A DNA stretch of 62,355 bases from Glomus cerebriforme (Eukaryota > Glomeromycota > Glomeromycetes > Glomerales > Glomeraceae). The notes beneath the pieces are model-generated. The model ran no database searches. It was not told the origin of the DNA and saw only the letters and a program-made list of their open reading frames with translations. A program made the position numbers and the translations under genes. Shown in pieces: positions 12,901-23,791 of this stretch. Each line of letters begins with the position of its first letter. Position 1 is the stretch's first letter. Location of the stretch: assembly GCA_003550305.1 (NCBI GenBank), contig QKYT01000176.1, positions 1-62,355 of the forward strand, read 5' to 3'.

Positions 12901-13552
12901 AACAATTGTATATCATGAAAACGAACATAAAAATCATATTCTTGTAAAATATCCAAGAATAAATTTATATTTGAAGAATTCTAAATTAAAAAAAAAAAGA
13001 TTCAATTTAATTAAAAAATTCATGAAAAAATTAATTTAAATGTCAAGAATAATAATAAATACCTTAACAATTTCATCTGTGAATTTCACACCCACATCCG
13101 TTACAGAATCCTAAATCAAAAGTTATATAATTTATTAAAATAATAATAATAAATTCATGAATCAAGGAAAAAAGTAAATTACCTGTCTATCAGATGCACA
13201 TAAAATATTTAATATCTCTAAAATAGCTTTTACCGTATCAATATCTGCTCTATCTTCATTTAAAATATGTAATAGAGTACCAATTCCCTTTTCTCCAACT
13301 TCCTATTTTCATTAATATTATCTAGAAAAATTATTTCGTAAAAAAAATATATATATATATAATAAAATTTTAATTTTTTACCTCTCGATATTCTCTTGAA
13401 AGACCTTTTAAACCTAAAATGGCAGCTCGTCTGTCTTCCAGCAAGGTAGAGTTAGAAGCACGGTCTACTAGTTTTGCAATAGTATCTTCGACTGACTGAG
13501 GCTGGCCTTTTTCGCCTAATAAACCTTTGTATCCTCTACTAAAAAATTCCAT
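9971..13552 (-). CDS. USO1: vesicle tethering factor Uso1/p115
   Basis: Sixteen exons (start 13552; stop TAG at 9971-9973), about 813 residues: 13382-13552, 13183-13302, 13063-13110, 12785-12980, 12529-12716, 12271-12464, 12100-12183, 11778-12023, 11592-11685, 11165-11514, 10970-11085, 10780-10891, 10632-10713, 10504-10563, 10297-10424, 9971-10222. The first about 640 residues are an armadillo-type globular head, beginning MEFFSRGYKGLLGEKG, with VEDTIAKLVDRASNSTLLEDRRAA typical of the p115 head and a late 'ESPHFKHASQYLQ' segment. A coiled coil follows (LKESIKQLEEQLELQKLSAEKQ), and the protein ends in an acidic tail (EGEGEEEEDDDE). The role is ER-to-Golgi and intra-Golgi vesicle tethering. The length is close to animal p115 and about half of yeast Uso1. 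One intron has a GC donor and one has U12-type signals (separate entries). Exon 6 as I count it is one base short of frame; the protein reads through, so I take this as a counting error of mine. Confidence 0.93.
11086..11164 (-). other. candidate U12-type GT-AG intron in USO1
   Basis: The donor reads ATG|GTATCCTTAA, a perfect match to the U12 5' splice consensus GTATCCTT. A TTCTTAAC branch-like element lies at 11106-11113 (minus strand), about 20 nt before the TATAG acceptor; the U12 branch consensus is TTCCTTRAC. The 79-nt intron lacks a separate U2-style donor. Other introns of this gene have GTAAGT/GTAAAT donors. Confidence 0.7.
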
Positions 13553-14452
13553 TTTCACTGCTGCTTTACAGTTATTTAACGATTAAATACAAGTTCGCAG
13601 ATTTGGGAAAATCTTTACCAAAATTTTGTGGTGTACAATTACTTGATTTACAATTATGATTGGGTGAAATGTGTTAATTAATATGATAGTGCTAACCCAT
13701 TTTTGTGGCGAAGTTTGATTGGATTCTCGATTTCAAGCCACAAACATTAATTGTAATAAACTGCGGTTGCAAAATGAACGAAAAAAAGTAGATTCTAGTA
13801 AACACACGATTTAAGATTTGTTGTTTGTTTTATATACTATGGCTACATGCATGATAGGTATTTCGTTTCGTCCATAAAAGTTCTTGTTCTTTCTCGTTCT
13901 TAGCGACTTAGCCTTTTTTGACTTTCGAGTCATCAGTTATCACGTGCTCCATTTGTATCCTTCTTGCGAAATTGTGCTGCGGCTATCTTAGGACCCGCGA
14001 TCAGTGGTGTTACTATCATCAGAATCAATGTATCATGACCCCATAAATTATATGAGTAGGTCAAGACTCATGATGATGTAACCTTTGCCGCTTTGCGTAA
14101 CCATTGAGGTACATAGTTAATACACGTGATATCATGTGCCAATTGACAATGCAAAAGCTTTTTCGTCAAATATTTTATTTTTCTATAAACATTTAAAAAA
14201 AAAAATACAATTTTCAACACTCTTCCCAGTCTTTATAAAAAGGTATATTCTTTTTTGCTGTTGCAATTATCCACATTATTTGAAACGAGAGCTATTTAGT
14301 TTACGACTTGGTTTACGACTTTAACGTGGTGTTCGACTATATGAAGATTGAAATTTGAGAAAAAAGCCAACTTACCTCTTAAATTTGCGATGTGTTTCTC
14401 AACGTACCTTTAAGTTTATATCTTCTTATTTAATTTAGCTATATTCAAACAT
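13553..14452. promoter_or_regulatory. divergent intergenic region between USO1 and the coiled-coil gene
   Basis: About 900 bp separates the two start codons. Two CACGTG E-boxes are visible (near 13941 and 14125) in a locally GC-richer stretch. No TATA element is obvious and no ORF is convincing. It is presumably the promoter region for both genes. Confidence 0.4.
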
Positions 14453-17400
14453 ATGTTGCGATCTGTACTTGGCGGAATAAAAAGACAAGGTCAAAAAAGA
14501 ACTGTTATGTGGTCCCCTGATGTGGAAGATAATTCTAAACCTCCACCAGGTGCTTTGTTTTTAATTATATAAATAATTTTTCTCCTATTCTATATTTTTT
14601 TTTTTTTTTTACTAATAAAGCATTATATAGATCTTCCGAGAGAAGGCATGACTGATGACGAGGCCTTAAAAATGTCAGATGAAATGGCTGTGATCCGACG
14701 TGCTAAAAAACAAGCGCATGCAACTAACCGTCACGAAAATTCTAATTTTGCACAAATAAATGCGATTAGTAGTAAAGCAAATCTCAATTCTATTCAACCA
14801 ACATTAATGAGTGCAGCAAATTACAACTTTGCCCAACAATTCAATACTTTTGCAATGCAACAATCACAAATGGATAGTAACAGCAAAACAAGCTTTAATG
14901 TTGATCAACAATCAAACACCAGTACAGGCTTACATGCTGCCTTTAATTTAGAGCAAGGTTTGCTTTTTTTTTCCTTTTTTGATCACATTTAAACTTTGTT
15001 AATTGCTAAAATTGTCAATAATATATTTAATAGATACACAAGTAAGCTCGCTTTCTGAGAATGAAAAGAGACTTCAACGACCCCTTCAGTTTGGTATGAT
15101 ATCCTCGGATGATATCAATTCTATAGGACAATCAAATACATCTAATTTAGGCCAGACAACATTCAATATTGAGCAAGGTATTCTTATACGTTTATCTGTA
15201 TATTTATGTATTTCAACGTTCTAATGTTAGGGAAACCTGGCGTGTTTTCTGTAGATCTTATTAAAGAGCAAAAGATGCATATAAATAATAAAAATATGGG
15301 CCAAATGAAGGGTTTAAAAGTAGACCAACAATCAATCATAGGTACAGGGCATGGTGAGTTTTATCTTTTAATTGGCGCACTTATACTTAGTCTATTTTAA
15401 TAATCTTCAAAATTTTTTTGCAGGAATATTCAATATGTTTCCAAATGATGAAAAAAAGAAGCATCATTATCCTCCTCGGTTCGAAACGCAGTCACCATTT
15501 CAATTGCATGATAATAGTGTAGGAGAAGAAAGTATACCCCAAATGGACTCATTATCCGATTTTACTGTAGAGCAAGGTACCTTGTTAGTTTTTATTATTT
15601 TTTATACAATTAATGTTTTTTTAATACTTAAATATTTAATATTATCCCTTAATAGCAGCACAAATCAGTAAACTAACTGAAGATGAACGAAAACTTAAAC
15701 GAGCTCAACGGTTTAGGGCGCAACCGTTACAAAACCAACAGGTATATAAATATTTATATATAAACTTATTGTAAATTGTATTTTTAAACGATTCTCGGTC
15801 TATAATCATTTAGTCTCAAAAGTCAAAGGTGATGACTAAAAACTCCCAAGACTTAGAACAATTAAGGATGAGGGTGACCGATTTCTTTGATACGGCAAAG
15901 CTTTACGCTCGAGTACAGGATGAGATTTCTAAAAAGACATCAAATGAAATGACATTAAATGAGTCAGGACGGGCTCGAGCATGGGATTATTTCGATGATG
16001 GACTCGGAACTGAATTAAAGACTGAAGCCAGAGCTAAGTCTAAGATGGAAACTAATATGGAATCTAATATTGAGCCTAAGACGGAGCCTAAGACGGAGCC
16101 TAAGATGGAGCCTAAGATGGAATCCTTATTCGTTTATCAGGAAAACTTGCAAGTTATAGAGAACATAAAGGAATTTAACAAGCCTGAATTGAAACTTGAA
16201 AGCGATTCGACACTTGAAATTGACGAATCTCGTGACGCAGTTAATGTAAACGCAGAAGTAGTTCAAATAATTGATGATTTCTCTTTCGTTCCTGTCACAT
16301 CTGTATCAGATCAGAGCGAAAAGGTTCCTGAGGTCACTTCCGTTCATTATGAGGAAGGGTCTATTGCAGACAGGACAGACGACAACACGATCATCAGCAA
16401 TGATAGTAATGATATATTAGAAAAATCGGATCTTGATACAGAAGAGGAAGTCGTCTCTGCATTTCGGTCTGTGTAGTAATTTTTTTAAAGATCATCGATT
16501 TTTTTTTCGTTTTAACTAATCTGAACTTTAATATTAATTAGGTTCACGACGATTTGTGATTTGCGCAATGAAGTTTTAGGATCTTCACCTTCTCAATCAC
16601 GTCGAGAGGTTTCGTTTAAGCGAAGGGCTGCCTTTAAAAAAGCCCCAATAAAAATTAAGAATGACCGCAAACCTGAGACGGAACATTTACGTCGACGAAA
16701 GGAACGTCTGGCAATTTTCGACTCAAATCGCACCATTACTAAAGTTCTTAGCGAACTCGACTCGGCAGTAAATCTTGATACTCCTGCCGAACGTTTATTC
16801 AGGCTCGAACACCCTGAATATTTCCCCAAAGAGCCTTCAGAATCACGCGAAGAAAGACATCGCGAGTACGAACGGGCGCGTAGTGCATACGACGCACATA
16901 TAGCAAAATTAATGACCAAGCAAGAAAGCCGTCAAGAAAAGGTAATCGAATGATTAATTTTTATCTATAGGTATTATTTATTTCTTTTATTATTAACATT
17001 CAAACCCATTATTTTTAGGCTGTACGAAAACGTCTTCGCGAACTGGAAGACGAAGAGCTTCTTCGAGAAGCTAAAAAGGTGGCCCGACAGAAAGTCCAAG
17101 AAGAAATGGGTTGGACTCCACCTTCCGATGCCGAGATCTGGAAATGGCGGGAACAAAAAGGAAAGCTCTCCCCAGTGGAGGAAGATAAATATGACGAAAA
17201 AGAAAGCGACGAAGAAAACGAAATATATTACGATTCTTTCGAAGAATTACCAGAACCATCAAAGACCTCACGACCTTCTCTTCGACGCATCGAGAAAGTT
17301 TTATCATACAGTGAACTTCGCCGCCGGGTTAGGGAGAGAGAACGTAATAAAAAGGCCCAGTTAGAACTTACAAAGATACAAGAAACGGCACGAAAGTGCC

Positions 17401-17699
17401 AAATTGAGGAGTTGCATCACAAAGTCCTTGAGGAGGAGCGTGCTCATAAAAGGCAGATGCTTGTTGACCTTTCAAATGAAAGGGATAAGCGTGACGCAAA
17501 AAGTATTCAACATATTCGTGAAGTGGCAGCATCTAAAATCGCAATAGGGCGAGCAATTCGCGAATTGGAAGATAAGATTGCCGCGGCGGAAGCAGAACTC
17601 TCTCGAAAGAGGCGATTTGAAGATATGGTAAATGGCCAATCGGTCTATATGAAGAATATAAGATATGAAGAGCTTCAAAAAGAACCGAAAAGTTTATAA
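14453..17699 (+). CDS. unrecognised coiled-coil protein with repeated symmetric exons
   Basis: Nine exons: 14453-14549, 14631-14957, 15034-15177, 15231-15353, 15424-15576, 15656-15741, 15814-16466, 16542-16941, 17019-17699; about 887 residues, in frame throughout. I do not recognise the family. The N-terminus (MLRSVLGGIKRQGQK, then MWSPDVEDNSKPPP) is followed by Asn/Gln-rich segments, each exon ending in an F-N-x-E-Q like motif. Two copies of a basic helix of the type LTEDERKLKRAQRF occur (exons 3 and 6). Exon 7 has a TEPK/MEPK repeat and a long acidic region. Exons 8-9 form a highly charged coiled coil (RKRLRELEDEELLREAKK, then RRRVRERERNKKAQLELTK). A nuclear scaffold or mRNA-biogenesis role is a guess from composition and the ERKLKRAQRF motif. 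The splice from exon 7 to 8 uses a weak GTCTGT donor. Confidence 0.75.
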
Positions 17700-18358
17700 A
17701 GTATTGAGCAAAAGTCGGTGCCTGAATCCGATTGTTGACAAACGGAAATCGCAAGGACTGATCGAAACGGAAACCTCTAGATAGATAAGATCAAGGCTCG
17801 ACGTCATTATTAATGATTCGTCTGTCGGTGCCTTTAAATTATTAATGTTCCTGTCACAATTTTGTATATATATTATTATTTTATTGTGAAAATTAGACTA
17901 AAGTGCGTCATTATACGTGAAGAAATGTAACGGTAGACTTTATAATAAAGTCCAGTTATTAACGTTAACAATTTTTCATAGCATTTATAGCAATAATGTA
18001 GTATAACAAATTCAACATATTTAATAGAAAAAAAAGTAATATAATATAATAATTATTTGATTGGAAATTTATTTTTAGGGTTGATATATTAGAAATTTGG
18101 TAAAAAACAAACAAATTGTATATAACACATTGTCAAATTTATGATTTACATCACTAATGAAGAAATTTTAAGTCAACCCGTAAAAAATGGTTAACAAATA
18201 CTGTAAATAATTCATAATTTTCCTGTATCGATGATAAATTGTTAAATGTTTAATAAGTATAATTTGTTTAAAAAAAATTATTAACATTCTAAGAAATTAC
18301 TTTTTTTTCAAAAAAAAAAAAGACATTCCTAAATTACAAGAAAAAATAAATTCCATCT
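17700..18358. other. convergent 3' intergenic region
   Basis: This lies between the stops of the coiled-coil gene and fibrillarin. It contains AT-rich 3' UTR-like sequence with AATAAA-like words (for example TATAATAAAG near 17940) and no gene. Confidence 0.5.
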
Positions 18359-19709
18359 CTATTTTGATCGTATGTACTTTCCAGTGACAAGCGCATGATC
18401 ACGCTCATATGGTTCAAGAGTAATTTGCTCTATAGGCTTTATATTTTCTCGTATTAGTTTCTTAATTTCTTCTGCAAAAACTTCTTCAGCGGCTAATGTA
18501 GAATCAATACAATTTGCTTTGATAGATATAACAATATGTGCATTATTTTTCAAGTAATGATGCGCATTCAATGCTATAATACGTGCTTGATCAGGTTGTG
18601 CAACATCAGCAAATATAACATCCACCATATTAACCAACATTCTGTATTTTTGTGGATGTCGAGCATCTTCAATAATAGGTATAACATTTGTACGTTTCTT
18701 TGCCACATTAATAAGATCGCGACCTGATCGATGAGAAAACTCAACAGCATATACTATACCCTCCTATAATTTAATTATAAAATATTAGATAATTTCAAAT
18801 AGATAAAGAGAGAAAGACAAAATTTAATTGAACATACTGGACCAACGATATCGGCTACGTGAGATACCGTAGTTCCTGAGGCTGCACCAAGGTATAAAAC
18901 TTTTTTACCGGGAGCAATGAAAATATTCTCGACACCACCGAGAATACCGGCAGCTAACTTTGATCTGAATGGATTCCACACTCGGTATTCGGTTTTGACA
19001 CCGTCTGCTCCTTCTACTGAAATTCTCTTTTCCCCATAAACAGATTCCCCACTTACAAGATTTTTTGTGACAAGAAGATCTTCTTTACCACGAGCAACGA
19101 AAATACCTAGTAAAAAAGTAACAAATATTATTAGATTGAAAATTAAATTTCTTTAGAGGATAAGTAAAGTAAATACCCTGATGTCTGTGTGGCTCAATTA
19201 TAACCTTTGTCCCTCCTTTAGCCCCTCCTTTGCCACCCCCCCTACTTTTTCCACCACGACTGCCACCACGAGAACCTCTTCCTCCACCTCCACCTCCACC
19301 ACCACGTCCACCACCACCGCTGCCGCCACCACGTTTTTGAACACCTAATTAGATAAATAAATATAAATAATTAATTTTTCAAAAAATTGTAATAAATAAT
19401 AGTTCTATTCACCACCGCGGAAAGTTGGTCCACCTTTAAAAATATATTACCGAATGCAGTTTGTAAAGGATTCAATTGAAACAAATTATTAATTGAATTC
19501 CTATGTTTCAAATTTCATTAAATTCATTGTATAACCAGTATATAAAAATTCTTTACCTCCACGTCCACCACCTCCTCTACCGAATGGACGACCGCCACGG
19601 CTACCGCCGCCCCGTCCTCTACTTGTATCTTTTTTTTTTTTTGATAAAAAATAATGAGAAAATTTATTTATGATATTGTGAAGCAAAAATTATTTTACTT
19701 ACAGGCCAT
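18359..19709 (-). CDS. NOP1: fibrillarin, box C/D snoRNP 2'-O-methyltransferase
   Basis: Six exons: 19703-19709, 19557-19628, 19413-19433, 19177-19344, 18838-19106, 18359-18763; about 313 residues. It methylates rRNA guided by box C/D snoRNAs in the nucleolus. The N-terminal Gly/Arg-rich (GAR) domain is spread over four exons ([18 protein letters not shown], a GPTFRGG microexon, then [13 protein letters not shown]). The methyltransferase core shows [22 protein letters not shown] (SAM-binding), [38 protein letters not shown] and [16 protein letters not shown], all diagnostic of fibrillarin. The first coding exon is only ATGGCCT, and a 21-nt exon encodes part of the GAR. I looked for box C/D snoRNAs in its introns and saw none. 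It is divergently paired with RRP7. Confidence 0.97.
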
Positions 19710-19966
19710 TTTACACTTATAACTTAAATTTATTACTGATGTTAGATGAGGACTTTTTGAACTTAAGGAATGGTATTTAATATGTATTTTATAATAAACT
19801 TCAGTGTTCGGCAAATGACTTGAAATGACAAATGACAAATAAATGACATGGTGTCTTTTCAAAAATTATCAAAAAAATTTTCAAAGTCACGTGAAATCTA
19901 TTACTCGTGTTTGAGATGTACAAAAATTCGATTCAATGAGATTATCAAAAATAATGTTTATACAAT
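19710..19966. promoter_or_regulatory. bidirectional promoter between fibrillarin and RRP7
   Basis: 257 bp separate the two ATGs of two nucleolar ribosome-biogenesis genes. The interval contains an A-run/TTTT word at 19871-19881 (AAAAAAATTTT, resembling the fungal RRPE core) and a CACGTG at 19888-19893. Repeated AATGACA words lie at about 19815-19850. Element identities are inferred from yeast consensus. Confidence 0.45.
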
Positions 19967-21317
19967 ATGGCTAAGAAAAGGAAGAACAAGAAACAATCTC
20001 AAACTTCCCAAACTTCTAATAATGAATCCCATAATGAATCTAATAATACTGAGCAAATCTTTTCAACTAACCAGCAAACTCATAATAAGGATACAGAGAC
20101 CGTATCTAATAGTAACATCAGTAAAGAAATCCAATTACCTCCATTAGAAGAACTTTCCAATACAGGCTTTAAAATACTTCCGATTGAAATATCTTCACAA
20201 AATCTTATTTTTGACTCAAATTCATCTGATTCTTTTACTTTTACTTCAATACATTATTGTTATTTTAAAAGTCACGAGTCACGCAATAATGATTCTTTTT
20301 TACCTCCCGATAATACTCTTTTTATTTCCAATTTACCGGTAGATTCAACAGAAGCACATATTAAAAATTTATTTCAAGAATGTGGGCCGATAGATAAAAT
20401 TATATTTAATGAAGTCATTAAAGACGATGAATTTTTAATTAGTATTGTTAATGAAAGTGGTGACAATGTTGATGAAAACAATAATTCTAATGGTGGATTG
20501 AATGAAAATGTATCAATACAACAAGGAAGAAAATCTAAAAAAAAGAAAAAGAAAAAGCCAAAAGTGCAAGGAGGAATTGAGAAGAGAGTAATTGGAAATT
20601 ACAAGGAGGGTGGATTAAGAAAATTGCTGATACCAGATTCCTCTGCTCATATAGTATTTCAAACATCAGAAGGATTAAAAAAAGCACTTGAAATGACTCA
20701 AAAAAAGAGAACATGGGCTATTAAAGATACTGAAATTCCATCATTAGGATTATCTAGTAATATTTATTTTTTATTTCGACTGTTTAAATTTAGCTAATTG
20801 TACACAATAATTCATCATCGCTTATTAATAATTTCTGATATTAGGATGGTTACAAGATTATAGATTACATCGTCCAGATCAATCAAAACTTCAAGAAGAA
20901 GTTGATGAATATATGTGTAAGTTCGAAGAAGCTGAATTAGAACGACATAAAGCTTTAGAAGCCAAACTTAATCAACCAGACGAGGATGGGTTTATCATGG
21001 TAACAAGAGTTGGAAGACGTAGTACTAATACAGACGGTACAATAACTGTAACCGCTGCTAAGCCAGAAGAAATTAAGAGTTTGAAACCAAAGAATAAAGA
21101 ATTTACAGACTTTTATCGATTCCAAAAACGGGAAGCGAAGCGAAATAGTAAATATAAAATCAATTTCTTTATAAATGTTTATTTATGTAATATATGCACA
21201 AAGTTTTAACTTTTTTTTTTATTCATTTAAGAAATCATCGATCTTCGCAAAAAGTTCGAGGAAGATAAAGAAAAGATCGCTAAACTTAAGGCTGCAAGAA
21301 GATTTAAACCATATTAA
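19967..21317 (+). CDS. RRP7: ribosomal RNA-processing protein 7 (RRP7)
   Basis: Three exons (19967-20756, 20845-21147, 21232-21317), about 392 residues. Rrp7 is a component of the 90S/SSU processome (UTP-C) needed for 18S rRNA maturation. The N-terminus is basic and low complexity (MAKKRKNKKQSQ). An RRM-like strand DNTLFISNLPVDSTEAHIKNLFQECGPI is followed by a lysine tract and SAHIVFQTSEGLKKALEM. The conserved C-terminal RRP7 domain follows: WLQDYRLHRPD, then PDEDGFIMVTRVGRR, then DFYRFQKREAKRN and KKFEEDKEKIAKLKAARRFKPY. The last motif is characteristic of the family C-terminus. Confidence 0.95.
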
Positions 21318-21453
21318 TTATGAAACTTTTAATGCATATTGTAGTCCAAGTTTAATAATTGATGTGTTTGAATAAAGCTAAAAGTGAAAATCACATTATT
21401 TATTATTGTTACTATTTATTCTACATGATAATTGTTTTTTTCAGTTTGCTACT

Positions 21454-23055
21454 TTAATCCACTTTCTTTCCTGGTTGTACTTTATATATCAGTCCGGAAC
21501 CTGAAAAATATGCATCAAATCAATAAGTTTCAAAAAAAAGAAAGTATATTTAATAATTTGTAAATGCTTGCCTTCAAAACCATCGTAAACAAAGAAATTA
21601 CTGATAGGCAATTCCCTTTGTGATAAGGTATTAAGGATATCCTGAGCTAATATACCTCCTAGAATAGCACAAACAGGCGATAATTCTGTTGTTACGTTCG
21701 AAGTAAATGTCCTAGAATTGCAATAATCTAAGTCTACAAATATATTTCTATGATGAATATATTTCACGCAGGACTTACCAAAGAAATTCATCAGTGACAG
21801 TCGGCACGTCAATATTGTTCGACGTAAATAATGAATCTCTTAATGATTTTAATTTTATCATATCAACTTCGGTCGTGGGTAATCTTTTTTCCTCTTGTTG
21901 AAATTTCCATAAGACTATATTATATAAAATAACATGATTTATTGCAATTATGAGAAATGTATGAAAGTGCATGTAATATGTAATTTGATAATTAAGCACG
22001 CACTTAGTACACCCCACAAAACACGGGAATTTTTTAGTTTCTTAGCGGAAATTTGATCCCAATCATTTTTCGATAAAGCAGTTTCTAAGCTCACAAATTC
22101 CTCACTTTTCATTGCCCGTGTTATTTCGGGTTCTTCCTTATTTGGTACAACAACTTTTCTCTCCCTAAATAATTAAAGCAACAATTAGGCTATCAATTGT
22201 TACACACAAGTAAACCGACACGTGACTTACTGTACATAGTCGTGATGATTTAGATCACTGAATATATATCCAAAGAAACCATACGTGCAAGCCGCATAGA
22301 ACTTTTTATTATGTTTTCGGCAAATACGATCTACTTGGACCTATTTAACAAAATAAAAGCTATGTCAGTGTGTTGACTAGATGAAAAATTGCCAAGGATC
22401 TTAGTTATACCATAATATCAGGAGCACTATCGGTAAGACATATTAAATCGTAGTTTACAAAAAATTCCTCTGGTTTCTCGCGTATGTCATCCATATCAGT
22501 TGTCACAACTACACGAGGATTCAAATGTCGAACACCATCAGCTGAAGCCAATGCCCTCTTGATGAAGATATTACGATCAGCAAATACCATCTACATTTTG
22601 TACAACTTAACATAAAGAAAGATAACCCGTTTTGCTTACATTCTTTCCAAGATCTTGTTCTGTTATTAAGAATTGTGCACCCAAATCTTCTTCCATTACG
22701 ACATTATGATCAATTAATGTAACGGAAGCAACACCAGCTAATACGAGATTCTTGCATACTTCGTTACTTAATCCTCTCATTCCACTTATAAGAATTGAAG
22801 AATTACGTATTCTTTATAATTGTAATTAAGTAAATGAGTTATGATTAACGGAAAATCGATTTTTTTGGTGAATTTTTAAAATTTACCGTTGTTGAGCTTC
22901 CAAACCCCATAATCTTATCTGTCTATCGTACAAAGCAGCTTCATCTATCAGAAATGAAAATACATATTTTAATTGAAATCTTTGATTTGATAGAATTAAT
23001 AACAAATAATTAATTATCCGGAACCTTCGGTTATATGAAGAGTTTGCGAATCCAT
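21454..23055 (-). CDS. AOS1: SUMO-activating enzyme E1 subunit Aos1/SAE1
   Basis: Nine exons: 23025-23055, 22887-22944, 22640-22811, 22411-22590, 22231-22340, 22004-22164, 21779-21914, 21572-21711, 21454-21500; about 344 residues, the same length as human SAE1. It forms the SUMO E1 heterodimer with Uba2 and adenylates SUMO. Visible signatures are DEAALYDRQIRLWGLEAQ, SGMRGLSNEVCKNLVLAGV, LIDHNVVMEEDLGAQFL, NPRVVVTTDMDDIREKPEEF, YAACTYGFFGYIFSDL and the C-terminal SPVCAILGGILAQDILNTLSQRELP then NFFVYDGFEGSG. The SAE1-type DMDDI and LGAQFL blocks argue against Uba3/Ula1. Intron 1 has an unusual donor (GAAG|GTTCCG) and intron 8 a GC donor. The stop is only 136 bp from the convergent RRP7 stop. 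Confidence 0.93.
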
Positions 23056-23791
23056 ATTAGAAATGAGTGAAAATATTGTCTAAAGGACGACCAACTTGTT
23101 AATTTAAGCTTTAAAACTATTTACTAAAATGGAATAAATAATCGTTTTTGAGTACGACGATCTGAAGTTAAATTATTTATAGAAGCATTGCAGGTTATTT
23201 GTCATATCATTACACAGACGTAAGCTGATAGGTGCCGTTGTTAAAACGAGTGATTGTAACATTTAATTTACTTAGTCTCCTGAAAAGGAAAAACATTCGG
23301 GTGGCCAAGCCAAAATTATGATTTCAAAAAATAAACTAGATATTTACAATTGGTGTATACATATGGTTTTACTAATAAGGTAGTGAAACAATATTTTGTT
23401 GAAATACAAATTTTCTTCCGAGAAGAATAAACCTTTAGACCTTTTCGTCGCTTGCGAAATAACTTGTCGATGGTTATCCATCTTCTATTAACTTAACTGG
23501 CTTCATATGCCCACATAAACACCTTTGTAGCGAGTCTCACATTTCTTTGTTGTGCGAATTCTTTTTTTCTTTTTGTATTTTGTCTTTTTTTTAGAACTCG
23601 CTGCAACATTTACTCCTCGACTAGTTTAAACACCAAGCAATTAAAAAAATTTATACTCACATTCTTTACTTCATTTTTATTTAAATTTATTCTTTTTTTT
23701 CATCTTTTTTTCATTCTTTTCCTTGTTCATTTGTTAGCATTATTGTTTATAAAAAAAAGGTTTTATATTACAATAATAAAATCAATTATAG
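23056..23791. promoter_or_regulatory. divergent region between AOS1 and the OPY2-like gene
   Basis: No ORF is seen. The OPY2 side (about 23520-23760) is strongly pyrimidine-rich (TTTTTTTCATC and similar), typical of leader or promoter tracts in this window. Confidence 0.4.

Noticed and set aside
13945..13960. GTATCCTT word upstream of USO1
   Set aside because: It lies in the intergenic region on the plus strand and is not at an exon edge.
16593..17307. Minus-strand ORFs opposite the coiled-coil gene (16593-16919, 17071-17307)
   Set aside because: Antisense shadows of a charged, GC-richer coding region; no independent signals.
18764..19702. Intron-encoded box C/D snoRNA in fibrillarin
   Set aside because: Introns were scanned for TGATGA and CTGA boxes with terminal stems; none found.
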